From positions 6,147,501-6,211,500 of the forward strand of contig NZ_CP040272.1 of NCBI RefSeq assembly GCF_013393905.1: a stretch of 64,000 nucleotides of DNA, given 5' to 3'. A program made the position numbers and the translations under genes. Source of the DNA: Nostoc sp. C052. GTDB taxonomy: Bacteria > Cyanobacteriota > Cyanobacteriia > Cyanobacteriales > Nostocaceae. The notes under the pieces are model-generated. The model saw only the letters and a list, made by a program, of their open reading frames with translations. It was not told the origin of the DNA and ran no database searches. Positions 18,048-24,979 of the stretch are shown here, one piece after another (positions within the stretch are counted from its first letter, which is position 1; the number at the start of each line of letters is the position of its first letter).

Positions 18048-18923
18048 ATGTCTAATGAGATTAAAATTAAAGACCGAAATATTATTCAGGCTGACAATCG
18101 AAATAGTACTCGATCTGAAGATATTCAAAACAAAGCTAGAGGCTTGTTAAACAATTTTGTATCGTCAGTACAGACATTAGTTTCTGACATTACGGCTTTA
18201 GAAGTGAATACGATGGTTGTGGATAGGATTAATGCTTCAAAGTTTAATGCTTGGGAGGCATATCAAGAGATTTATTCTATACATGACCCAGATTATTTTG
18301 ATGCGAAAGGGATTCCAAAAGAAGGTTCTCAAGCTCAAGAACTGCGTAAGCGCTATAAAAGTCTATTTGACCAACTTGAAAGAGAATATTTTTACCTTCT
18401 GCTTGAAGAGGATTCAGGTTTTTATAATCCGCAAGATGATAGAGTAAAACGATATCGTCAGAGGCTTGAATACGCGAAGAAATATCAACAGAACTTTGTT
18501 GAAGCCGATGAAAAGAATGTGAAGCTAGCTGAACCAATACTACCTGCTCCAACTCCCGTTCTTGATGATAAAGATGGAAACAACCAAGAAGATTGGATTG
18601 AAAATTTTAAAGAAATTCAAAGACTTTTAAATAATGATAGATTTGTTCGGACTCTACGTAAAATGACTGAACTAAAAGCAGCACTTGATAGTAGTAATGT
18701 TACAAGTACCAAAATTGATATTATTTATGCTCAAACTGTCATGCAGATAGATGGAGATATTATCACTCGTTATCATAAAGAACTGTTTAGTTTATCTGAA
18801 GACGCTAAAAACTTAATCATTAATACACATAATCAAGGAGTAGTTTCTGGTGAAAAACAGTGGCGTGGAACATTTAGTTTTTTGATTAATTTGGTACAAA
18901 GTATCGCAAATTTATCTCGATAA
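18048..18923 (+). CDS. Unrecognised 291-residue helical protein (gene 2 of a three-gene group)
   Basis: A charged, mostly alpha-helical protein with no signal peptide. Residues about 25-110 are long amphipathic helices (LLNNFVSSVQTLVSDI, LRKRYKSLFDQLEREYFYLL). A second helical block spans 180-290, ending in a less polar tail (WRGTFSFLINLVQSIANLSR). I do not recognise a domain. The ribosome binding site is AGAGGATG, 9 nt before ATG 18048. The TAA stop overlaps the ATG of the next gene (TAATG), which indicates translational coupling and a functional link to the membrane protein that follows. Confidence 0.72.
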   Translation: MSNEIKIKDRNIIQADNRNSTRSEDIQNKARGLLNNFVSSVQTLVSDITALEVNTMVVDRINASKFNAWEAYQEIYSIHDPDYFDAKGIPKEGSQAQELRKRYKSLFDQLEREYFYLLLEEDSGFYNPQDDRVKRYRQRLEYAKKYQQNFVEADEKNVKLAEPILPAPTPVLDDKDGNNQEDWIENFKEIQRLLNNDRFVRTLRKMTELKAALDSSNVTSTKIDIIYAQTVMQIDGDIITRYHKELFSLSEDAKNLIINTHNQGVVSGEKQWRGTFSFLINLVQSIANLSR

Positions 18924-19873
18924 TGAACGCTGATATAACAAAAATAGATCGCCAAACTGATGTTGCACTCTCTCTTTCTCTACAAGTTCCTCAGGGCGAT
19001 CGCTTTGAACTTAAGGTTGATCAAGGACAGTGTAGTTTTTACCTAAATGAGAGAGTTGTAGAACAGATTCAGCAAGCGCAAAAAATTGGCATTTCTCTAT
19101 ATATTCCACCAAAGCTGATAATTTCTCTCTGGTATTACGCCTGCTTCAGCAAGAATATTGTAATTGAAAACAAAAAGCAAATTACTGAAAAACAGTTTAA
19201 TAAAATTTTTTACGTTATTGTGATAGTTAATTTTTTAAAATTATTTTTTAGTAAAACTGCACGTGACAAAATAGCGTTACAGTCTGGAGTCACCTTTAAT
19301 TCTTACTATCAGCAGCCTCAATCAACTTCAGATACTTATGAAGAAGAAGATATCATTTTACAAAGCACTATTCTTCTTCATGGTGATATATTTAATAAAA
19401 TTAAGTGGAATTTCATGCAGAATTCCAACTGCTCAATAATTATCTCGGCTCATTATTGGCTGACTGAACAAGTATTAAGTTCCTTTCGGACTAAATTAAA
19501 TCTGCTAGTTTGGGAGGTAGCTTCGCTGTTTCCTGCTGCGTTAGTAGTCTACAATCTGTATCCAGCAAGTTTGATGCTATCAATATTTGCTTGTATAGGC
19601 TTCACGATATTATTTGCAACTACCCGCTATATACTTGTCAGTCAATTGCAAAGACGTACTTCTATCAACTCTAAATTTATAACTTGGTGGGCATGGTCGC
19701 TAATTTGTCTTATCCCTAGTGTTTTTATTGGTGCTACTAGCGGCTTTAAAAATGTTAATGCATTATTATTACCACTTTTGTCACTTATCGCTCCAAAACT
19801 TGCGGAGTATATTTTAAATTTTACTGGGCCACGAGTTGGGAAATTGCTCATCCGTCGGTTCTTATCATTTTGA
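18923..19873 (+). CDS. Unrecognised membrane protein (gene 3 of a three-gene group)
   Basis: A 316-residue protein. The N-terminal 190 residues are soluble and mixed alpha/beta (ALSLSLQVPQGDRFELKVDQ, QCSFYLNERVVEQIQQAQK). The C-terminal third has four or so hydrophobic segments: about 196-213, 215-240, 252-268 and 276-300. It therefore looks like a cytoplasmic sensor or binding domain on a membrane anchor. A HIP1 site (GCGATCGC) lies within the gene at about 18997, so the DNA looks native to a cyanobacterium. It overlaps the preceding gene by one base. No family is recognised and I offer no function. Confidence 0.72.
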   Translation: MNADITKIDRQTDVALSLSLQVPQGDRFELKVDQGQCSFYLNERVVEQIQQAQKIGISLYIPPKLIISLWYYACFSKNIVIENKKQITEKQFNKIFYVIVIVNFLKLFFSKTARDKIALQSGVTFNSYYQQPQSTSDTYEEEDIILQSTILLHGDIFNKIKWNFMQNSNCSIIISAHYWLTEQVLSSFRTKLNLLVWEVASLFPAALVVYNLYPASLMLSIFACIGFTILFATTRYILVSQLQRRTSINSKFITWWAWSLICLIPSVFIGATSGFKNVNALLLPLLSLIAPKLAEYILNFTGPRVGKLLIRRFLSF

Positions 19874-19902
19874 GTATATAAATAAATCTTATAATTATTT
19901 TT

Positions 19903-21120
19903 TTACTGTTTCAAAAGTTGCCAACATTGTTGAGCGATCGCCCAATCTTCTTGAGTATGAATAACCAATACCCGTACTGCTGAATCAGGTGTAGCAATAT
20001 CCTCATCCACAGGCTGCTGTTGATTTTTTTCAAGGTCTATTTTCAGTCCAATAAATCCAAAGGCTTCACAGGCGGCTTGGCGAATTTGCCAAGAGTGTTC
20101 ACCCACACCTGCTGTAAACACTAAAGCATCTAATCCACCTAAACTAGTAAGCATTGCGCCGATCGCAGAACGCAAGCGATGCACGTAGATATCCCAGGCC
20201 AGTTGAGCGCGGGAATTACCTTGAGCGATCGCTTCTCCCACCTCACGCATATCGCTAGATACACCCGAAATTCCCTTTAACCCAGAATCTTTATTTAATA
20301 CATGATTCAACTCTTCTACAGTGTAATTACAGTACTGTAACAGGTAAATCAGAATCCCCGGATCGACTGAACCAGAACGGCTACCCATCATCAATCCTTC
20401 TAGGGGCGTGAATCCCATAGTAGTATCAATACTGCGACCGTTTTTAATTGCCGCTAAAGAGCAACCATTGCCCAGATGGCAGGTAATTAACCGCTCAGAT
20501 GCGACATCTCCACCGAGAATTTGGACAGCACGTTGAGAACAATATTGGTGACTAATGCCATGAAACCCATAGCGACGAATACCTTGCTCTACCCACTGAT
20601 ATGGTCCAGGATAGATTGCTGCTGCATCGGGTAAAGTGCCATGAAATCCGGTATCAAAGGCTGCTACTTGGGTGACATCTCCTAAGATTTTTTCAATTGC
20701 TTCTATACCTTCCAAACCAACTGGATTATGTGCTGGAGCAAGGTTAGATAGACCTGCGATCGCCTTTTTGACATCCTCCGTAATTACCACACTATCTCGA
20801 TAATCCTCTCCACCATGTACGATCCTATGCCCCACCACATCAATTTCTGACAAGCGATCGATTACCTTGGTAGTATCACGATCGAGTGTATTGAGCATAT
20901 AGGTGAGGTGCGCTTGTGGAGAATCACCAGAGATTGATTTTTGCAGCGTTCCACCCGTAGCGGTTTTCACCTCAATTTCTGCCACACCCCGATCTTGAAT
21001 CCAGTTGATTTTCCCTTCCCAAAGGGGTTGGGGTGCTTGGCTGGGGAGAGCTTCATCTGCAATTTCATACAGGCAACTCTTTTGGCTGCTCGATCCGGCA
21101 TTCAGTACTAATATCTTCAT
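19903..21120 (-). CDS. ackA: Acetate kinase
   Basis: This enzyme interconverts acetate plus ATP and acetyl phosphate plus ADP; in cyanobacteria it acts with phosphotransacetylase or phosphoketolase in fermentative carbon flow. The 405-residue length is normal. Family signatures are VLNAGSSSQKSCLYE (residues 4-18), FDTGFHGTLP near 155, GVGEHS near 340 and HLGNGCSLAA near 205, where the catalytic and nucleotide-binding residues lie. ATG 21120 gives the canonical MKILVLNAGSSS start. No partner (pta or xfp) is in the window. It is convergent with the unknown three-gene group; the 30 bp between them is too short for a clear terminator. Confidence 0.96.
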   Translation of the reverse strand: MKILVLNAGSSSQKSCLYEIADEALPSQAPQPLWEGKINWIQDRGVAEIEVKTATGGTLQKSISGDSPQAHLTYMLNTLDRDTTKVIDRLSEIDVVGHRIVHGGEDYRDSVVITEDVKKAIAGLSNLAPAHNPVGLEGIEAIEKILGDVTQVAAFDTGFHGTLPDAAAIYPGPYQWVEQGIRRYGFHGISHQYCSQRAVQILGGDVASERLITCHLGNGCSLAAIKNGRSIDTTMGFTPLEGLMMGSRSGSVDPGILIYLLQYCNYTVEELNHVLNKDSGLKGISGVSSDMREVGEAIAQGNSRAQLAWDIYVHRLRSAIGAMLTSLGGLDALVFTAGVGEHSWQIRQAACEAFGFIGLKIDLEKNQQQPVDEDIATPDSAVRVLVIHTQEDWAIAQQCWQLLKQ

Positions 21121-21251
21121 AGTGACAACAGAAAAGGACGATCTCCTTTGATCGTGCCACTAATTCTAGCTTCATGCTTAGTACAGTTTTGCGTAAAAGC
21201 GTAGCGTTTTTAATTCAGGGGAACGCATTAACAACGACAAATAGACCATTT

Positions 21252-21279
21252 GTAGAGACGCGATTCATCGCGTCTTTAC
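21252..21279. repeat. Dispersed cyanobacterial hairpin repeat
   Basis: GTAGAGACGCGAT followed by ATCGCGTCTTTAC forms a hairpin. A degenerate relative (AAGACGCGAG...GCCGTCTCTAC) lies at about 15775-15800. These palindromes are common as dispersed repeats in Nostoc-type genomes. Confidence 0.6.
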
Positions 21280-21316
21280 CCAACAATGTGTTGCAATCAT
21301 CAATACCTCTGCCAAT

Positions 21317-22534
21317 CTAGGAGGGTTCAACGCCTGTAGAAACGTTATGAATGCGTCCTAAAGCAGTGAGCTTGGCAAAAATCTGGGTTAATAAAATAGG
21401 CTCAGGGATTTCTGGAAGCATTTTTAACATTTCATGGACATATCGAAAGCCGCGATAATAGGCTTTAAGGTCAATAATGCCGGAGCCGGGATTGAGTTGA
21501 CGGAAATCAGCGAGAAGATGGTGAGATAAATTGACCATGAAGAATGCCAAATTAACAGCATTAGTCACCGTAGTTTGACTCAAGTTCATAAAGTCTTCCA
21601 ATCCCCAAAATTGCTTGGCATCACGGAAGTTAAACTCGATTTGAAAGCGGAGTCTATAGTAATCTATTATTTTGTCGAATGATAATTCCAAATCGCTAGA
21701 AAATAGAATTACATGGCTACAAGCATTAGTTTTAAGGTCGGTTTTGACCAAAATCACTACATTGACAGCCTGAGCAAATTCTTTGTGCAGAAGAGTGGCT
21801 TGATAAATATCAGTTTGAACTTCATCCTCAATACCACTTTGACATAAATATTTGTCAGGTATATTATGATAGTCCAGCTTTTCACCGTATTTACGTCGAG
21901 AGCGACCCTTGGATTCAGGATGTTGATAAGGGACGTATAACGCTGAATCATGGCTTAACTTGGAAATTATGTGCAAGTTAACTTGATGCGCCATCTGCAA
22001 AGCATTGTTGTTAACAAAATGACCATCTAATACCAAGTATGTTAAGGGAATAAAGTTAGCTAATAACTTGAATAGTGAATTAATCATTTTCGGAATTAGC
22101 ATTAATTCAGATGTGAATATCACTTCCTTTTTATTTTTGTTTTTGCTTCTTTTTGGTCACCCACGCCCACGTTTTTATTTTTTGTTTGGTTTTTCGATTG
22201 TCGATGTACTATTTGTTTGATTATCTTTCTTTATTACCTGTTCTATCTGAATCGCAAAGGACTGCCTCTGTTCAACGCTCACTAATGATAATACAAAGAA
22301 AGATAATCCTAATATCGGTTTACTGACTAGGCTTGAAAAGAACCTATCTAATCCATAAGTCTGTTTACCTGATTTGCTGACTATAACTTCATCTCCTGCC
22401 AGCAAATATACTTCATTCTTTTGCCACAAATGTTTACGGAAAAACAGCCAAAACAACGTCGCCCAAGGTATTACTGTCCCAAAGAATCTCAATATTGTTC
22501 GATAACTACCACCAATCCCTGCCCAACGAGACAT
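21317..22534 (-). pseudogene. IS4-type DDE transposase, broken by in-frame stops and N-terminally truncated
   Basis: Two open pieces in the same reading frame, 22175-22534 and 21317-22123, are separated by 17 codons containing a TAA (22175-22177) and a TGA. Read through, they form one transposase. The first catalytic Asp is in YLLAGDEVIVSKSGK, the second in YLVLDGHFVNNNA, and the C-terminal block matches the IS4 signature Y-x2-R-x3-E-x6-K (YRLRFQIEFNFRDAK). The junction would read RGRG(stop)PKRSKNKNK, where the stop replaces the Arg of a typical GRGRPK motif, so a CGA to TGA change is likely. The protein begins at SRWAGIGGSYRT, lacking about 60 N-terminal residues, because other DNA starts at about 22535. 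The element is dead. Confidence 0.88.
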
Positions 22535-22639
22535 TCAAGGGCATAGTGACTCGGCCGCTCATTGCTAACATTGCCAGAATTATCTGGTTCATTCGGCGCA
22601 TTGTCGTAGCGTTGATCTGTGGTAGCAAGCATTGCAGGA

Positions 22640-22858
22640 GTGATAAGGGGATAGACATTTCCGACCTCAGCGTTGTCCATCTGCGGAATGTTCCCCCTAG
22701 TCCAGCCAACTACGCCCAACGCAGTGGTCGCGCCGGCAGAAGTGGACAGGAAGCTTTAGTAATTACTTATGCCTCCATTGGTAGCGGTCACGACCAATAT
22801 TTCTTTAAACGTCAAAGTCAAATGGTTGCTGGTGTCGTCGCCCCACCCAAATTGCGGC
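22640..22858 (+). pseudogene. Fragment of a large defence-type helicase (DrmA-like), C-terminal helicase domain
   Basis: The plus strand encodes GIDISDLSVVHLRNVPPSPA followed by NYAQRSGRAGRSGQEALVIT, then YASIGSGHDQYFFKRQ and MVAGVVAPPKLRL. QRSGRAGRSG is helicase motif VI. The surrounding wording (HLRNVPPxPANYAQRSGRAGR and HDQYFFKR) is, as I recall, characteristic of the large DEAD/DEAH helicases of DISARM systems (DrmA) and close relatives. Upstream of 22640 the frame is no longer coding, and downstream it runs straight into tnsB DNA. A longer open frame (22495-23028) results only from chance fusion. It is a relic of a gene that normally exceeds 1000 codons. Confidence 0.65.
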
Positions 22859-22861
22859 TAA

Positions 22862-23689
22862 TGCGAGATTTATGTCTTTTCTCCTCAACTGGTTTGAGCT
22901 ATCTTTCTACTGTTCTAGTGCTGGGAGGCTTTCCATACTTTGACCAATACTTAAAGCCTTCTGCCTTTTCCTTGATTTTTATCAGTTTCTTTAACTCCCA
23001 ATCTAAGCCTTCTCCCCGAAATTCCTGACTTTCTAACCTTGATATTTCTACTTCTAATTCTTTTTTGGCGAATTCGTAAGCTTGAGTCTCAATCTTCTCG
23101 GCGACCTGAGTGCGAGTCATGCGATCGCTTCCTTTATTTCCTTGTTTATAAATTTTGAGACTCAAGTTATACCAGTATTCACTTTTTCGCACCTGTCCTT
23201 TGTCTGCTCTAGGAACTTCCGCTAAAGCAGCCATACCTTTTTCTTCCCAAGACTTAATCAAACGTCTAACGGTTCGTTCAGATTTACCAAGCTTTTTGGC
23301 TGCTTCTTCCAACCTTTTGCCGTAAGTTAGGCGATCGCAGGGTTCACGTAGATTGCGAATTATCTCCAGATTGAGTCTTTGCTCACCTGAGAGTCTGAGT
23401 TTTGAGTCCTCTAAAAATCTCTGGTCTAAAAACTCAACTGATTTGTCTTCTTCTACAGAGTTATCATTCTCACTCAATGGCTCAACTTCCATTGAAAAGT
23501 CGAGTGTGTCTGTATACTCGTCATCCTATAGGAAGCTGTCTTCAGCTTCTAGTAGTCTGTCCCAAAAGTTTTGAGAGGTTAGTGATGTTCAGATCCCCGA
23601 CTTCTGCGAAGTCGGGGATCTAGTAGCCCCACAAAATTAATGGGACAGACCACTAGTTCAAACTGGTCATCTACATCTAAAGGACTCAT
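22862..23689 (-). pseudogene. tnsB: TnsB transposase of a CAST-like (Tn7-like) transposon, N-terminal fragment
   Basis: The minus strand encodes EPCDRLTYGKRLEEAAKKLG, SERTVRRLIKSWEEKG, PRADKGQVRKSEYW and YKQGNKGSDRMTRTQVAEK. This matches, nearly position for position, the N-terminal DNA-binding region of TnsB from type V-K CRISPR-associated transposons as I remember it (EPCDRTTYG, RADKGKHR, YKEGNKGSKRMTPKQVA). The original start is ATG 23689 (MSPLDVDDQFEL); codon 12 is split by a 102-bp MITE (23552-23653) whose removal with one TA restores the frame. Two TAG stops follow: one after LEAEDSFL, and one at 22899, where a Trp is expected after STRTVER. Reading beyond the second stop gives LKPVEEKRHKSR, then coding ends at the helicase fragment. 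Only about 250 of roughly 580 residues remain and the DDE catalytic domain is lost. Confidence 0.82.
23552..23653. mobile_element. 102-bp MITE inserted in tnsB (TA target duplication)
   Basis: Ends GTAGTCTGTCCCA (23552-23564) and TGGGACAGACCAC (23641-23653) are inverted repeats with one mismatch. TA borders both sides (23550-23551 and 23654-23655), the IS630/Tc1 pattern. The centre is a hairpin, GATCCCCGACTTC / GAAGTCGGGGATC (23592-23620). Precise removal rejoins GAA-CTA-GAA in the tnsB frame, confirming insertion into a once-intact gene. Confidence 0.85.
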
Positions 23690-23930
23690 AGATGTGATTT
23701 TTTATTGATTATTTGGGTACATTTATACTACCATGAAGCTACGAAGAATTGACACTTAATTCTTCGCTAAATTAAGAATTGTCATATAATTAGTCGAAAA
23801 ATTTAAAAAAGGACTCTTAATTTGTCGGCGAAGCCTGAATTAGCTTTTTATGGGTTTAATTCCTGAAAGCCTTGATATGTAAGGATTCGTAGTTAATAAA
23901 ATCTTTTGACAAATAATTTGTCGCTCTACA
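23690..23930 (-). mobile_element. Candidate left end of a CAST-like transposon with TnsB-site-like motifs
   Basis: Upstream of the tnsB start, four same-orientation motifs of type CGAC(A/T)AATTA can be read on the minus strand: CGACAAATTATTTGTC (plus 23908-23923), CCGACAAATTAAGAGTCC (23811-23828), CGACTAATTATATGACA (23780-23796) and CGAAGAATTAAGTGTC (23751-23766). The outermost begins TGTAGAGCGACAAATTA at 23930, close to the type V-K end I recall (TGTACAGTGACAAATTA). Position (240 bp before tnsB), orientation and motif series fit a CAST left end. The terminus could instead lie in the adjacent 30-bp repeats. Confidence 0.6.
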
Positions 23931-23987
23931 GATGTCGAATAACTAATTATTTGTGAAACAGATGTCGAATAACTAATTATTTGTGAA
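23928..23987. repeat. Two exact tandem 30-bp repeats at the transposon edge
   Basis: The unit begins ACAGATGTCGAATAACTA and ends ATTATTTGTGAA, and occurs at 23928-23957 and 23958-23987 without a mismatch. Its complement (TTCACAAATAATTAGTTATT then CGACA) again resembles a TnsB-type site. The tandem could be an end duplicated by slippage, or part of a second transposon end. Confidence 0.85.
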
Positions 23988-24172
23988 ACTAGATAAAGAG
24001 GCAAAGGATTTGTCCTCTAAACGAACATAGTGATACATATTCCCGATTGCCTACTTGTTTGTATTTGCTGACAGATTACTAGTAGAGTCTTCCAGACTAA
24101 CTAGGGCGGTTATTCACACCGGAAGTTTTTGGGATAGTTTGTCAAAATTAAAGATAACTGGAGGTTCAAAAT

Positions 24173-24487
24173 ATGAAATTTTCAATCCAATCACTTTACA
24201 CTTGGTACCGCGATGTGCTTCGTAACCCCAAGTACCGTTGGTGGGTAATTTTAGGAACGTTGGTCTATTTGGTTAGCCCATTTGATGTTCTCCCAGATTT
24301 TATACCGGTTGTGGGACAAATTGATGATGTTTTCCTTTTGACTTTGCTAGTTTCTGAGGTGTCTGGGCTAGTAATTGAGGGCTGGAAAACTCGTAAGGGT
24401 GAGGTGGGGACTGAAGTACCTAATAGTACTGAGGGTTCTACCTCCAGTGCAAGCACTATTGATGTTGATGCTGTTTCGGTTAAGTAG
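24173..24487 (+). CDS. YkvA/DUF1232 family membrane protein
   Basis: A 104-residue protein with the DUF1232 core: RNPKYRWWVILGTLVYLVSPFDVLPDFIPVVGQIDDVFLL read as two hydrophobic segments (about 22-39 and 52-69) joined by the highly conserved SPFDVLPDFIPVVGQIDD loop. The C-terminus (75-104) is a polar Ser/Thr/Val-rich tail without similarity that I know. The function of the family is unknown. The ribosome binding site AACTGGAGG lies 10 nt before ATG 24173. It is the first intact gene after the transposon graveyard. An intrinsic terminator lies about 10 bp after the stop. Confidence 0.9.
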   Translation: MKFSIQSLYTWYRDVLRNPKYRWWVILGTLVYLVSPFDVLPDFIPVVGQIDDVFLLTLLVSEVSGLVIEGWKTRKGEVGTEVPNSTEGSTSSASTIDVDAVSVK

Positions 24488-24496
24488 TTTTAATAA

Positions 24497-24537
24497 AACC
24501 CCTGCTTTTGGAATTTGAGGTAGGGGATATTTTTTTT
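24497..24537 (+). terminator. Intrinsic terminator after the DUF1232 gene
   Basis: ACCCCT (24498-24503) pairs with AGGGGA (24522-24527), extendable through GC/GGT mismatched pairs, and is followed by eight T residues (24530-24537). The position just after the stop codon at 24487 fits. Confidence 0.7.
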
Positions 24538-24570
24538 AACGCAGAGGGGCGCGGAGGATAAGAGGAGAGG

Positions 24571-24933
24571 TTAGAGGTTGTTGGCTACGCGTTTGATGCC
24601 TTCTTTGAGGTGGAGGACGTTAAAGTTGAGGAGAAGACCTAGTTTGCAGTTTGCTAGTTTGAGATAGGTTAGGAGTTGGACGGAGTGAATCGGGTGGAAG
24701 GATTCTACAGATTTAATCTCTACAATTATTTGGTTTTCGACCATCAAATCTAATCGATAAACGCATTCCAATTGCACATCTTGGTAAATCAAAGGTAATG
24801 GAATTTGTTTACCAACAGTCAACCCGGCCTTCTTCAACTTATAATCCAAACACTCCTCATAAGCCGACTCCAACAAACCAGGCCCCAAAGCAGTATGCAC
24901 CCTCATCGCACACCCAATAATCACCCCACTCAA
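24571..24933 (-). CDS. GxxExxY protein (PD-(D/E)XK nuclease-like)
   Basis: A 120-residue protein of the GxxExxY family, which is distantly related to PD-(D/E)XK nucleases. The name-giving motif is GPGLLESAYEECL (about 17-29); the nuclease-like core is VYRLDLMVENQIIVEIKSVE with D and E-x-K near 61-75. The final RVANNL is the usual end. Activity has not been established for the family. No ATG is available: upstream in-frame codons run AENELSGVIIG, so translation probably begins at TTG 24933 or at an unrecognised start in the boilerplate DNA upstream. Typical members have a few more N-terminal residues. Confidence 0.82.
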   Translation of the reverse strand: MSGVIIGCAMRVHTALGPGLLESAYEECLDYKLKKAGLTVGKQIPLPLIYQDVQLECVYRLDLMVENQIIVEIKSVESFHPIHSVQLLTYLKLANCKLGLLLNFNVLHLKEGIKRVANNL

Positions 24934-24979
24934 CTCATTCTCTGCGAACCTCTGCGCTTCCCTTTGCGCCCCTCTGCGT

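Noticed and set aside
22495..23028. One 177-codon plus-strand frame
   Set aside because: It is a chance fusion of antisense transposase DNA, a helicase fragment and antisense tnsB; only the middle part has protein similarity.
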